A DNA stretch of 64,000 bases from Mucilaginibacter sp. OK098. Lineage in GTDB: Bacteria; Bacteroidota; Bacteroidia; Sphingobacteriales; Sphingobacteriaceae. Where the stretch lies: assembly GCF_900142915.1 (NCBI RefSeq), contig NZ_FRCM01000004.1, forward strand, positions 186,001-250,000. The letters run 5' to 3'. The notes under the pieces were generated by a model. That model saw only the letters and a list, made by a program, of their open reading frames with translations, ran no database searches and had not been told where the DNA came from. Numbering within the stretch: position 1 is the stretch's first letter; each line of letters starts with the position of its first letter. The translations under genes and the position numbers were made by a program. Shown piece by piece: positions 51,716 through 61,160 of this stretch.

Positions 51716-53938
51716 TTACGCCCCTAAAATTTCATGCAGTACATTGTTATAAACCATTTTTATATCTGTGATATGGCCAAACAATTCCTCGTCAACATTT
51801 AAAGTGCCATTAGTAACTGTACCAAGCAGGCTAAAATCAACTTCACTGGTTGACATCAGCTCGATGAAGCGCTCCTGGTCGTTTGGTGCAATACTTACCA
51901 CTACCCTGCCCTGCGCCTCTCCAAAAAGGAAAGCGTCTTTACGAATATCACTATCTGTTTCAATCTCAAAACCTAAGCCATTTGGCATGGCCGATTCAAT
52001 AAGCGTAATATATAAGCCGCCATCAGCCACGTCATGAGCCGATTGGATAACTTTATGCTGGATCAGCTGTTTTATAACCTGGTGCATGGCGTATTCTTTA
52101 TCCAAATCAAAATATGGAGCAGGTGCTTTCAGTATTTTGTGGTATGATGCCAGGTATTGTGACGATGCAATATCATTAACAGATTCCCCTACCAGATAAA
52201 CTAGATCACCCGGTTGTTTAAAGTCTGATGTCATCAGGTTAGTCAGGTCATCCATTACGCCAAGCATCCCTATTGTAGGTGTTGGAAATACCGGCCCATC
52301 ATCTGTTGATTGGTTATAAAAGCTTACGTTACCACCGGTAACAGGGGTTTCAAATTTGCGGCAGGCTTCGCCCATTCCTTTAATGGCTCCAACAAACTGC
52401 CAGTAAACTTCAGGTTTGTATGGGTTACCAAAGTTAAGGCAATTGGTTATGGCAACGGGTTCGCCACCGGCGCAGGTTATATTACGGGCCGCTTCGGCAA
52501 CTGCAATAGCGGTACCTTTTTGCGGATCGGCATACACATAGCGGGATTGGCAGTCAACCGTAATAACAATTGCTTTGTCAGTATCTTTAACAGCAACCAC
52601 CGCAGCATCGCATGGGCGGTTAGTTGTCATGGTTGAAGTGCCGATCATTGAATCGTACTGGTCAGTCACCCATCTTTTTGAAGCAATATTGGGGTGACCT
52701 ATCAAATGCTCAGCAACCGCAATAAGGTCTGCAGGTTCTTCAACATCTTCAATTTTAAATTTTTGGTTTTCAGCAAAGTAAGCCGGCTCGCGGTATTCGC
52801 GTTCATAAACCGGGGCGCCTCCGCCTAACACAAGGTCGTCGGCAGGTACATCGGCAACCATTTCGCCATTCATATAATATACAAGGCGTTTGGTATCTGT
52901 TACTTCACCAATAATGGCGCAATTCAGATCCCATTTATCAAATACAGCCTCAACCTCTTTTTCACGGCCTTTATGAACCACAATCAACATACGCTCCTGT
53001 GATTCGGAAAGCAAGATCTCATAAGGTTTCATATGCTCCTGGCGCATTGGCACTTTATCCAAATAGATAACCATACCATGTTCGCCCTTGGCAGACATTT
53101 CTGAGTTTGAGCAGATGATCCCTGCCGCACCCATATCCTGCATACCTACAACAGCGCCGGTTTTAATAACTTCAAGTGTGGCCTCAAGCAATAGTTTTTC
53201 CTGGAAAGGATCGCCAACCTGAACGGCCGGAAGATCGTTAACAGAATCTTCAGTAATATCTTTTGATGCGAAAGCTGCTCCGTGAATGCCGTCTTTACCG
53301 GTTGCAGAGCCTACTATATAAACCGGGTTGCCAACGCCATATGATGTTGCCGATACGGTATCGCCTTCTCTTACTATTCCTGCCGAGAAAGCATTAACCA
53401 ACGGGTTAACATTATAGCATTCGTCGAAAAACAACTCACCGCCAACAGTTGGAATGCCAAAAGCGTTACCGTAGTGGCTGATGCCTTTAACAACACCTTT
53501 AATAAGCCATTTGGTACGGTCAAGGCTCAAATCGCCAAAACGCAGGGAGTTTAATTGTGCAATTGGCCTTGCTCCCATTGTAAATATATCACGATTGATG
53601 CCACCTACTCCTGTGGCAGCCCCCTGGTAGGGTTCAAGCGCCGACGGGTGGTTATGTGATTCTATTTTAAAGGCACAGCCAACGCCGCCGCCAAGATCAA
53701 CCAAACCTGCGTTTTCTTCACCTGCCTTGGCCAGCATCCGCGGACCATCCTTTGGTAAAGTTTTTAGCCAGGTGATTGAGTTTTTGTAGGAGCAATGCTC
53801 GCTCCACATTACCGAGAATATAGACAGCTCGGTAAAATTGGGCACGCGCCCTAATATTTCTTTTATACGTTCAAATTCTTCGGGTAGTAAGCCTAAATCT
53901 TTGGCGGTTTCAACGGTGGTTAATTCCTGGTGCTCCAA
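51716..53938 (-). CDS. purL: Phosphoribosylformylglycinamidine synthase II
   Basis: 740 residues, the small PurL of three-subunit systems. [19 protein letters not shown] is the N-terminal signature, [20 protein letters not shown] and [20 protein letters not shown] the ATP/FGAR region, [20 protein letters not shown] and [17 protein letters not shown] the following motifs. It makes FGAM from FGAR with ATP and ammonia from PurQ. Stands alone, with a -7 box 29 bases upstream of the start. Confidence 0.96.
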   Translation of the reverse strand: MEHQELTTVETAKDLGLLPEEFERIKEILGRVPNFTELSIFSVMWSEHCSYKNSITWLKTLPKDGPRMLAKAGEENAGLVDLGGGVGCAFKIESHNHPSALEPYQGAATGVGGINRDIFTMGARPIAQLNSLRFGDLSLDRTKWLIKGVVKGISHYGNAFGIPTVGGELFFDECYNVNPLVNAFSAGIVREGDTVSATSYGVGNPVYIVGSATGKDGIHGAAFASKDITEDSVNDLPAVQVGDPFQEKLLLEATLEVIKTGAVVGMQDMGAAGIICSNSEMSAKGEHGMVIYLDKVPMRQEHMKPYEILLSESQERMLIVVHKGREKEVEAVFDKWDLNCAIIGEVTDTKRLVYYMNGEMVADVPADDLVLGGGAPVYEREYREPAYFAENQKFKIEDVEEPADLIAVAEHLIGHPNIASKRWVTDQYDSMIGTSTMTTNRPCDAAVVAVKDTDKAIVITVDCQSRYVYADPQKGTAIAVAEAARNITCAGGEPVAITNCLNFGNPYKPEVYWQFVGAIKGMGEACRKFETPVTGGNVSFYNQSTDDGPVFPTPTIGMLGVMDDLTNLMTSDFKQPGDLVYLVGESVNDIASSQYLASYHKILKAPAPYFDLDKEYAMHQVIKQLIQHKVIQSAHDVADGGLYITLIESAMPNGLGFEIETDSDIRKDAFLFGEAQGRVVVSIAPNDQERFIELMSTSEVDFSLLGTVTNGTLNVDEELFGHITDIKMVYNNVLHEILGA

Positions 53939-53966
53939 TGTAATATCGTTTTTTTGAAAGGAAGCA

Positions 53967-53974
53967 CAAAATTA
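53967..53974 (-). promoter_or_regulatory. -7 promoter box of purL
   Basis: The minus strand reads TAATTTTG, an exact TAnnTTTG, 28 bases before the purL ATG. Confidence 0.45.
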
Positions 53975-54160
53975 AGAAAAAAAGCCGAAAGGAAAAGGTA
54001 AAAGGCGAAAGGCAAAAGGTCTGAAAAAACAGGATAACGAAAGATAAAAGGCGAAAGGTTAAAAAAAAGGTGAAAGCTGAAAGGTTAAAGGCGAAAGGTT
54101 AAGCACATTACCGGCAATTATTACCATTTTAAAGGCGAAAGGAACCTTTTACCTTTCTTG
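53975..54160. repeat. AAAGGCGAAAGG word-repeat cluster
   Basis: The sequence is made of close variants of AAAGGCGAAAGG and AAAGGTTAAAGG (exact AAAGGCGAAAGG at about 54001, 54047, 54087 and 54131). A reverse-complement word, CCTTTTACCTTTC, lies at the right end. Purine-strand bias is strong over 150 bases. A copy in the other orientation is at 60260-60286. No gene lies in it. Confidence 0.7.
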
Positions 54161-54237
54161 CCTCGCTATTCAGATAGCTGAAAAATAATCGATATATCAT
54201 GCCTGTCAACCCAACAAGTCTTTGGTTATCTTGCGTT

Positions 54238-55347
54238 TTATATATGTTCTTTAAGAAATGTGTCCAGATCGTGCAAATCAAAATCCTTCCATATAACTGT
54301 ACCTTTTCTATCTAATAAAATAAAGGTAGGGAATACCTTTATTCCTAATTCATTGTTCCGAAAATTATTTTCCTCCAGGTATTGAGTCCAAACCAACCCA
54401 TGTTCTTTCACCCTTTTTTGCCAAATCGGAACATTTATGGTTTCATCAACAGAAATACTAACAATCTCAAATCCTTTAGTCTTATAATCGGCATATAATT
54501 TTTTTAATTCAGGTATGGTGTCCAAACATGGACGACACCTGGCAAACCAATAATCAATCAAAGTATATTTTGTTTTTGGGAATACAAGTTTTGTGGGTTT
54601 TAGGCTATAATCTTTTAAATTTATATTTGGGAACCTCTCGTTTTCTTTAATTTTCGTGTTCTTAAAATCCTGATTTAAAATCCTCCATAATTTTTCGCTT
54701 TTTACCTTATTTGAAAAACGCGCTAAAGCTTGTTGCCGTATTGCCGTCTCCCCCTGAAAACTAAACCGCTCAATTAATTTCCATAACGCCACGTAAGAGT
54801 TTGGGTTTTGAACAATGTAGTTCAAAAGCAAAGTGTCTGCCCTCCTGTTGTTGCTATAAAACAACATAGTTAAATAATCTGATTTACAGTCATAAATCAT
54901 ACCCCTGGTCATAAAAGGGATAAATTTACTTTGGTATTCATTTGCAGTAATGCCATTTACTTCAGTACACTCTTCTGATAGATAATCAGTTTTGATTGTG
55001 GTAGTTGAAGCGTCTATAAAATAGTCTCCATTTCTCCATGGCCTCTTATTTTTATCACTCGAAAAAAGGATGCTATACATTTGAGGGTATGAAATATTAT
55101 TAGCTATTGTATATTTATTTTCCGTCAATGTTGAGAATGCTTCGACCTTTTGAAAATATTTATCATTAATTCCCTTTGCCACAAAATAAATAGTATCAGT
55201 TATAATCGGTTTTCCAATAATTTCACCAGATATCAGCCTTGGAGAATTTAACCTGGTTTGCCCCCAGGTTATGGTGACAGACATAATAAAGATTAATACG
55301 ATAATATATTTATGCTTAGGTGGGGATAAAACATAACATCTTGTCAT
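54238..55347 (-). CDS. TlpA-like thiol-disulfide oxidoreductase with DUF4369-like N-terminus
   Basis: 369 residues. The first 29 form a signal peptide (YIIVLIFIMSVTITWGQ). Residues about 35-235 are a DUF4369-like domain of Bacteroidota TlpA proteins (ISGEIIGKPIITDTIYFVAK). Residues 240-369 are a thioredoxin fold with YTLIDYWFARCRPCLDTIPE (active site CRPC), VSISVDETINVPIWQKRV and FPTFILLDRKGTVIW. It follows a six-cysteine double-glycine peptide gene on the same strand by 149 bases, so it may act on that peptide's disulfides; this is an inference. Confidence 0.88.
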   Translation of the reverse strand: MTRCYVLSPPKHKYIIVLIFIMSVTITWGQTRLNSPRLISGEIIGKPIITDTIYFVAKGINDKYFQKVEAFSTLTENKYTIANNISYPQMYSILFSSDKNKRPWRNGDYFIDASTTTIKTDYLSEECTEVNGITANEYQSKFIPFMTRGMIYDCKSDYLTMLFYSNNRRADTLLLNYIVQNPNSYVALWKLIERFSFQGETAIRQQALARFSNKVKSEKLWRILNQDFKNTKIKENERFPNINLKDYSLKPTKLVFPKTKYTLIDYWFARCRPCLDTIPELKKLYADYKTKGFEIVSISVDETINVPIWQKRVKEHGLVWTQYLEENNFRNNELGIKVFPTFILLDRKGTVIWKDFDLHDLDTFLKEHI

Positions 55348-55496
55348 TAGTATCTTAATTTTAACTAATTATCATCAATACATTACACACTACAGAATGT
55401 TAAATAATTAGCCATATACAGTATAAATTTAGAAATAAATTTAACAGGTCAGCTTATGCAGCCAACCTGTTAACATGAATTGATGTGAACGCTTTT

Positions 55497-55691
55497 TTAA
55501 GCAATACAGCAGTCATCACAGCTATAATACTTTCCACTTCCTGAAACAGTATAACAAGAATATGAACCACATTTACCATAATGACAACCATCCGATTCAA
55601 CAGCAGTACCACCTGTAACCTTTTTCATTTCTGCTCTGGTAAGCATTTTTTCAGCACCGCTTTCCAGCGTTTTTAGTTTTAGCTTTTTCAT
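55497..55691 (-). CDS. Double-glycine leader peptide precursor with six cysteines
   Basis: 64 residues. The leader has LTRAEMKKVTGG (Gly27-Gly28), the double-glycine type seen in Bacteroidota natural-product precursors. The core after the GG is DGCHYGKCGSYSCYTVSG then a short linker and YYSCDDCC (Cys36, 41, 46, 58, 61, 62). Six cysteines suggest three disulfides or modified residues. No peptidase-containing ABC exporter or modifying enzyme lies in the window; a TlpA-like protein follows. Whether it is a bacteriocin, signal or other is unknown. Start is the ATG at 55691 with MKKLKLKTLE. Confidence 0.8.
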   Translation of the reverse strand: MKKLKLKTLESGAEKMLTRAEMKKVTGGTAVESDGCHYGKCGSYSCYTVSGSGKYYSCDDCCIA

Positions 55692-55855
55692 TTGTTTTTA
55701 ATTTTAGGATTAGGATTATGCCTTTAAATATACTGGAATTTATTCAATTCACTCAATATAAACTAAATGAGCTTTTCTACAATAAATAAACATAGGACTG
55801 AGACTCCATTAATATAGTCCCATGTCTCTCCCAGGTGACTCAAAAAATTTACCCT

Positions 55856-56677
55856 TTACTCTGTTACCTGAAAATTAATCGGGATCGAATATTTAACACG
55901 TACTGGCTGTCCGTTTTGCATCCCCGGTTTCCAGGCTTTGGCAAGTTTTAATACACGCAGGGCCTCTTCATCAAAACCGTGGCCTGCTCCTTTGTCAACT
56001 GTTATATTTGATAAATGGCCATCCTTTTCAATAATAAAGCTTAGTAAGACTTTACCGCTTATCTCTTCCTCTTGTGCAGGGATAGGAAACCTTAAGTTTT
56101 TACTTAAAAATTTAGCCCAGGCGCTTGCACCTCCAACAGGCTCCGGCATAAGATCAATGCCTGTGGGTGAATAAACTTTATTATCTGCTACAGGAGTTCC
56201 GTCTCCACTGCCGGCAGGTTTATCAACCGGAATGTCAACAATTATACTACCCTCACCCTTTAAAGTGGTTGGCCCAACTGCACCGTTAATCTGATCATTT
56301 ATAACCGGTTTTTCAGCCTTGCTATCAATAACCGCAATCGGAGGAATGTCTTTAATAGTAGTTATAGGTTTTACCGGATCGGCTTTTACGTGTTTGGGTG
56401 CTTCTGGCGGTTTAATTTCTTTTATTTTTTGGATTATCGCTGGCAAAACCAGGGGGTGATTATCCACCTCTGTTATATGATACGATGGCTTCTCCGAACT
56501 TAGTATTATACTGGCTCCACAAAGCACAGCAATACTAAAAAAGGTAATACCCATTGCCTTTACCATGGTAGTGGCATAAGTTTGCCTTAAATGGTAAGCG
56601 CCATATTCTTTGTTACGGTCGTCGAATACAAGGTCGAGCCACTCGGTCTTGTACAAATTAAATTTTGAGGTAAGCAT
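55856..56677 (-). CDS. Energy transducer TonB, paralog A
   Basis: 273 residues. A cytoplasmic N-terminus with the YKTEWLDLVFDDRNKEYGAY motif, one membrane helix (GITFFSIAVLCGASIIL), a Pro/Lys-rich periplasmic spacer (IKPPEAPKHVKADPVKPITT) and a C-terminal TonB domain: GKVLLSFIIEKDGHLSNITV, GFDEEALRVLKLAKAWKPGM, PVRVKYSIPINFQ. TonB links proton-motive force to SusC-type receptors. Nearly identical in its ends to the next gene. Confidence 0.93.
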   Translation of the reverse strand: MLTSKFNLYKTEWLDLVFDDRNKEYGAYHLRQTYATTMVKAMGITFFSIAVLCGASIILSSEKPSYHITEVDNHPLVLPAIIQKIKEIKPPEAPKHVKADPVKPITTIKDIPPIAVIDSKAEKPVINDQINGAVGPTTLKGEGSIIVDIPVDKPAGSGDGTPVADNKVYSPTGIDLMPEPVGGASAWAKFLSKNLRFPIPAQEEEISGKVLLSFIIEKDGHLSNITVDKGAGHGFDEEALRVLKLAKAWKPGMQNGQPVRVKYSIPINFQVTE

Positions 56678-56749
56678 AGGATTGAAATTAAATTTCGTTT
56701 ATAAATCTTAACTATTAAAGTTTTCAGGTAATATTTTCACCTGATTACC

Positions 56750-57574
56750 TCAGTCATTATTGCTTAATTGAAAATTAATCGGGATAGAATATTTTACACG
56801 CACAGGCTGGCCATTTTGCATCCCTGGTTTCCAGGCTTTAGCGAGTTTTAATACACGCAGGGCTTCTTCATCAAATCCATGACCGGCTCCTCTGTCAACA
56901 GTTATGTTTGATAAATGACCATCTTTTTCAATAATAAAACTCAGAAAAACTTTACCGCTTATTCCTTCTTCTTGCGCAGAGGCAGGGAATCTTAAATTTT
57001 TATTCAAAAATTTGGCCCAGGCAGCATCACCTCCAACAGGCATCGGCATTACATCAAGGCCCGATACAAGATGTACGCTTTCATCTGGTCCCGGTGTTCC
57101 GGTTCCCGCAGGCGTTTCAACAGGAGGAGTATTACTACCGGTAACAGGCCCTTTTGTTGTTTCTGTCCCGATAGCACCTGTAAGTTCAACATTTTTTGGC
57201 GGGGTAACGGCCTGAGGGTCTGGCTTAACCACCATCTCTACAAATTTGGTAGTTGCAGTAACCGGAGGTAAGGTTTCAGCTTTTACATGTTTTGGTGATA
57301 CAGGGGGTTTAATTTCTTTAATTTCCTTAACTGGCGGAGGCAGAATATATGGATCATTTACTACATGAATTACTTTAACCCGATCAGGAGTGGTACTTAA
57401 AATTATACTCACTCCGCAAAGCACAGCGATACTAAAAAAGGCAATTCCCATTGCCCGTACCATATTACCGGCATAATGCTGCCTTAAATTGTAAGCGCCA
57501 TACTCTTTGTTACGGTCGTCGAATACAAGGTCGAGCCACTCGGTCTTGTACAAATCAAATTTTGAGATAAGCAT
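56750..57574 (-). CDS. Energy transducer TonB, paralog B
   Basis: 274 residues with the same layout as its neighbour: N-terminal EWLDLVFDDRNKEYGAYNLR, a membrane helix (IAFFSIAVLCGVSIILS), a Pro-rich spacer (PPPVKEIKEIKPPVSPKHVK) and TonB domain ISGKVFLSFIIEKDGHLSN, PVRVKYSIPINFQL. The two differ mainly in the spacer, and 72 bases separate them. A recent tandem duplication is the simplest explanation. Confidence 0.93.
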   Translation of the reverse strand: MLISKFDLYKTEWLDLVFDDRNKEYGAYNLRQHYAGNMVRAMGIAFFSIAVLCGVSIILSTTPDRVKVIHVVNDPYILPPPVKEIKEIKPPVSPKHVKAETLPPVTATTKFVEMVVKPDPQAVTPPKNVELTGAIGTETTKGPVTGSNTPPVETPAGTGTPGPDESVHLVSGLDVMPMPVGGDAAWAKFLNKNLRFPASAQEEGISGKVFLSFIIEKDGHLSNITVDRGAGHGFDEEALRVLKLAKAWKPGMQNGQPVRVKYSIPINFQLSNND

Positions 57575-58327
57575 AGTGATTGAAATTAAATTTTATATTA
57601 TAACGTTATAGCAATATATGGTATTGCAACATTGTAACTTTTAGCATTATTTCAATAAACAAATGCAACAATGTGTATTTTAATAACTAATAATATAGTT
57701 CATTATCAAAATAGCAACAAAATGCAACAATGTGTATTTTACATTATCCATCAACCAATTACAATTTTGTTGCGATTCTGCCTATTCCGCCACAAAATCA
57801 GCTATGCTCTATTTTGCTTACAAATAAGTCTATTGTTATCTTTTCAAAAGGAGCTCTTTAAATGATGCTCGTGTAACTTCGATCACGTTAATTTAAACGT
57901 TCGACATAAAGGTTGGTTGTATAGTGCTTTATTATCAGCTACTTGCATTTTGATAAAAATGAAAATAACTGATAATGAGCGTGTTTCACGGCGTTCCGGG
58001 TGTTCCATGTGCAAAAGGGGAACGCTTTGCCGGCGTGGATACGCAAACTTGTGCTTCGTCTCAACGTGGTTGGAGAAGGGTTTAGGGTGAGGGCAGTCGT
58101 TTGCTTATGCCGAACTCACCTTATAAAAGTCATGGTTTCCTGGTTTTTTATGCCATCTTATGTTAATCATCTTATAATTAGCCAAAACCGCTCATAAAAT
58201 AACTATCAGTGTAATATTCTGATTAAATAAACCATCTTAACTTTCAATAATTATATAATTTCCTTCAAAAAATTAAAAAAATTACATTTATCATGCATTT
58301 TATTTAGAATTTATTTACTTTTATGAT
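57575..58327. repeat. Non-coding stretch with a 22-base direct repeat
   Basis: AAATGCAACAATGTGTATTT plus TA occurs at 57661-57682 and again at 57720-57741, 59 bases apart, and a related TATTGCAACATTGTAAC lies at 57633-57649. The rest, to 58327, is A+T-rich with a more G+C-rich patch at 57980-58130 that gives no recognisable protein. The tonB promoter should be near the left edge. Confidence 0.6.
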
Positions 58328-58693
58328 ATGCAAATCAGGCTTTTTAAAATAATCGCCTTCTTTTTCTTAATATTTAGCGGATATTCTGCATCTGCTAATG
58401 ATCTTTTGCGTAATAATTACCAGGATAAATCCCAAAAAGTATCTTTTTTAAAAGAATCTTTAAATAAATTCCCGCGCAGCCCTTTCAATTACGAGTTTAT
58501 AATCAATAGTATCCCTGTTCAGTTTTCAAATGTACAGCAGGCGCGCACTGTACATTATGCGCAGTTTATTTACAATAGCCCTAATACTTACAACATAACC
58601 GTAAGGTATCTTAATTTTATTTGCGGACGGGGCAACAGCGAGCTCTCACGATTCCGCAAACTCATCCTCTTTCCATTTCATGCTTTTTGGTAG
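58328..58693 (+). CDS. Secreted hypothetical 121-residue protein
   Basis: Signal peptide MQIRLFKIIAFFFLIFSGYS ending ASA. The rest has no recognised domain: a helical segment (KSQKVSFLKESLNKFPRSPF) and YNSPNTYNITVRYLNFICG. It is the lone plus-strand gene before amt; a hairpin follows 29 bases after its stop. Confidence 0.6.
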   Translation: MQIRLFKIIAFFFLIFSGYSASANDLLRNNYQDKSQKVSFLKESLNKFPRSPFNYEFIINSIPVQFSNVQQARTVHYAQFIYNSPNTYNITVRYLNFICGRGNSELSRFRKLILFPFHAFW

Positions 58694-58721
58694 GATTAAA
58701 AGGTGAATAAAAAACATCCAC

Positions 58722-58744
58722 CCGTTGTGCTGATTACACAACGG
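58722..58744 (+). terminator. Hairpin after the 121-residue gene
   Basis: CCGTTGTG (58722-58729) and CACAACGG (58737-58744) with a 7-base loop, followed a little later by a T-rich stretch (TTATTGTTTTT). A probable terminator. Confidence 0.65.
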
Positions 58745-58766
58745 AATTATTGTTTTTAATTTAGTT

Positions 58767-58809
58767 TTAATACTGCCCGGGGTTTTGATTGAGCCCCAGG
58801 TAGTATTAA
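58767..58809 (+). promoter_or_regulatory. Inverted repeat before amt
   Basis: TTAATACTGCCCGGGG (58767-58782) pairs with CCCCAGGTAGTATTAA (58794-58809) with two G-U or mismatched positions. It lies 45 bases before the ATG of amt, so it may be an operator, an RNA hairpin in the leader or a second terminator. Confidence 0.45.
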
Positions 58810-58853
58810 TTTATCCTTTATTTTCCTTTATCCCTTTTCCCAAAAACTTAAAC

Positions 58854-60161
58854 ATGAAAAAATTCATACCCTTTGGCGTACTTATAATTGTAGTTATACT
58901 TGCCCTCGTTTTCCCCTCTGTTGAAACAGTAACAGTAAAAGATAGCCAGATCAATTCTGGCGATACCGCCTGGCTACTGGTTAGTACCGCGCTTGTATTG
59001 ATCATGACACCCGGCCTTGCATTTTTTTACGGCGGCATGGTAAGTAAAAAGAACGTTTTATCAACCATGATGCAAAGCTTTGTTTGTATGGGTGTTATTA
59101 CCATTATATGGGTAATATTTGGCTTCAGCCTTGCCTTTGGCGATGATATTGGCGGCCTTATTGGCGACCCTAAAACATTTTTTATGATGAAGGGCATGCT
59201 GGGTAATGCTACCTGGAAACTTGCTCCCACTATCCCATTGGTGCTTTTTGCTATGTTCCAGTTAAAATTTGCAGTAATAACCCCGGCACTCATCACCGGT
59301 GCATTTGCCGAGCGTATCCGCTTTAATTCATACATTATATTCCTATGCCTGTTTATGATAGTTATATATGCACCGCTGGCCCACTCTACCTGGCACCCTG
59401 ACGGTTTTTTGTTTAAGCTTGGCGTACTTGATTTTGCAGGCGGTACTGTTGTACACATGTCGGCCGGCTGGGCTGCGCTTGCATCAGCGTTATACCTTAA
59501 ACAACGCAACCAAAAAGCACATTCTCCGGCCCGCATCAGTTATGTGTTATTAGGTACAGGTCTGCTTTGGTTTGGCTGGTTTGGCTTTAATGCAGGTTCG
59601 GCATTAGGATCAAACGCACTGGCAGCAACAGCGCTGGGTACGACTACAACTGCATCAGCAGCGGCGGCAATATCATGGATCTTTTTTGATATGCTTCGCG
59701 GTAAAAAACCATCTGTTATGGGTGCCTGTATTGGCGCTGTAGTTGGCTTGGTGGCTATTACTCCGGCAGCCGGTTTTGTAACCATCCCCCACTCATTAAT
59801 TGTGGGCATTGTTGCAGCCGTTGTAAGTAACCTGGTAGTTATCTGGAGGTCATCAACCAGTATTGACGATACGCTCGACGTATTCCCCTGCCATGGCGTA
59901 GGCGGCATGGTTGGGATGCTTATGACCGGCATTTTTGCCCATGTTAATGTAAACGCAGGCAATACAACCGGCAATGGCTTATATTACGGGCAAACACATT
60001 TGTTCTATGTTCACCTTATAGCACTTGTAGGGGTATCAGCATTCGCATTCTTTGGTTCATTGTTATTACTAAAAATAACAGACATGATAAGCAAACTTCG
60101 TGTATCGCCAGAAGAAGAGCTTATTGGACTTGACCTAACCCAACATGACGAAGAATTATAA
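58854..60161 (+). CDS. amt: Ammonium transporter, copy 1
   Basis: 435 residues from the ATG at 58854 (the frame is open from 58785). Eleven or so membrane helices. Signature features: GLAFFYGGMVSKKN, DFAGGTVVHMSAGWAALASA with the first conserved His, WFGWFGFNAGSALGSN, and CHGVGGMVGMLMTGIF with the second His. Conducts ammonium. The second gene of this type is at the right edge, with an outer-membrane barrel between. No GlnK gene lies next to it. Confidence 0.95.
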   Translation: MKKFIPFGVLIIVVILALVFPSVETVTVKDSQINSGDTAWLLVSTALVLIMTPGLAFFYGGMVSKKNVLSTMMQSFVCMGVITIIWVIFGFSLAFGDDIGGLIGDPKTFFMMKGMLGNATWKLAPTIPLVLFAMFQLKFAVITPALITGAFAERIRFNSYIIFLCLFMIVIYAPLAHSTWHPDGFLFKLGVLDFAGGTVVHMSAGWAALASALYLKQRNQKAHSPARISYVLLGTGLLWFGWFGFNAGSALGSNALAATALGTTTTASAAAAISWIFFDMLRGKKPSVMGACIGAVVGLVAITPAAGFVTIPHSLIVGIVAAVVSNLVVIWRSSTSIDDTLDVFPCHGVGGMVGMLMTGIFAHVNVNAGNTTGNGLYYGQTHLFYVHLIALVGVSAFAFFGSLLLLKITDMISKLRVSPEEELIGLDLTQHDEEL

Positions 60162-60207
60162 GGTCCTCATCCATTCAAAGCAAACAATTTAACTATTATA
60201 AAAATTC

Positions 60208-60238
60208 AAAAAGCTACACTTTAATTGTGTAGCTTTTT
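60208..60238. terminator. Bidirectional terminator after amt
   Basis: AAAAAGCTACAC (60208-60219) pairs perfectly with GTGTAGCTTTTT (60227-60238) across a 7-base loop, with U-rich ends in either direction. Confidence 0.85.
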
Positions 60239-60259
60239 GTTAGACATTAAATTTCTTAA

Positions 60260-60286
60260 AACCTTTCGCCTTTCAGCTTTAACCTC
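60260..60286. repeat. Reverse copy of the AAAGGCGAAAGG word repeat
   Basis: ACCTTTCGCCTTTCAGCTTT and following bases are the reverse complement of words at 53975-54160. It lies between the amt terminator and the end of the DUF4468 gene. Confidence 0.6.
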
Positions 60287-60293
60287 TTCTCAC

Positions 60294-60884
60294 CTACCAA
60301 TCTTTAGTCGAAATCTTTTTAACAGGAGTTACTTTTTTTAGCGATGATGTTTTAAGCATGTAATGTTTAAGCATTTCACCAATTTTACGACTGCTTGAAA
60401 GTATGCCATCAAGGTACGCCGCAAGGTCTTTCTTTTCTATTTTTCCTTCTGGTTTTTCAAGCGGGATATAAATACCTGGTATAGACTCGTAAGAATTATA
60501 CCTATTACGCTGGTAAGGATTAAATACAAAATCTGACAGCCAGTACCTGTATTTTCCATCCTTAACATCAACTCTTATTGAATAAGTTACTGAACCGTCC
60601 TCATGCGAGGTTAAAAGCGTTTTTTTTGAAACCAGGAAATTTCCAGAGCCTGAAAGCGTACCTTTTTCCTTATCAGCTACAGCAAGTTTAAGAGCTGATT
60701 GCGGATAGGCGGTTTTAAAAAAGTAAAGCGCCCGGCTAAACAGGGTATCAGCAGGCAGATCCGGCTTCGAAACAACCTGGTAATAAATATATTTGTTATT
60801 TTCATCAAACGCCAGCGAATCCTTTTGTGCAAATGCCGCCCCGGCAAACAAAACAAACGCCAATACAGCTATCATTTTTTTCAT
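60294..60884 (-). CDS. Secreted DUF4468 protein
   Basis: 196 residues. Signal peptide ending GAAFAQ. ENNKYIYYQVVSKPDLPADT, LFSRALYFFKTAYPQSALKL and GTLSGSGNFLVSKKTLL, SVTYSIRVDVKDGKYRYWLS, FNPYQRNRY form the DUF4468 fold (a TBP-like domain common in Bacteroidota). Role unknown. Convergent with amt. Confidence 0.88.
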   Translation of the reverse strand: MKKMIAVLAFVLFAGAAFAQKDSLAFDENNKYIYYQVVSKPDLPADTLFSRALYFFKTAYPQSALKLAVADKEKGTLSGSGNFLVSKKTLLTSHEDGSVTYSIRVDVKDGKYRYWLSDFVFNPYQRNRYNSYESIPGIYIPLEKPEGKIEKKDLAAYLDGILSSSRKIGEMLKHYMLKTSSLKKVTPVKKISTKDW

Positions 60885-60897
60885 GGTATAAATATAT

Positions 60898-61160
60898 AAA
60901 GGTTGTAGTTGTTGTAAAGGTTATAATTGTTGTAAAGTTGTAAAAAATGAGGTCTTCCTGGTATTTTGCAACTGCAGGCATAAAATTAAAAAAGGTTGTA
61001 ACTGTTGTGGTCTGTAAACATTGCATAATTACAACACTTACAATCTACTACAACATTTACAACCTTTATAAAAGAATTGTGATTATGTTAAAGTTTATAA
61101 AAGCTGTTAAGGGCTTCAACATTTACAGCCCTTACAACCTCTGCAACCTATCCCAACTAA
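60898..61160. repeat. GGTTGTAGTTG / CAACATTTACAACC inverted word cluster
   Basis: The left half has GGTTGTAGTTGTTGTAAAGG and TTGTTGTAAAGTTGT; the right half has ACAACACTTACAATC, ACTACAACATTTACAACC and CTTACAACCTCTGCAACC. The halves are roughly reverse complements. Same word family as 46998-47160. No gene in it. Confidence 0.7.

Noticed and set aside
53975..54160. Coding sequence in the AAAGGCGAAAGG region
   Set aside because: Purine-rich repeats would give only Lys/Gly/Glu/Arg strings; no start or stop pattern fits a gene.
57671..57865. Plus-strand 64-codon frame before the amt cluster
   Set aside because: It contains the direct repeat and shows no protein-like features.
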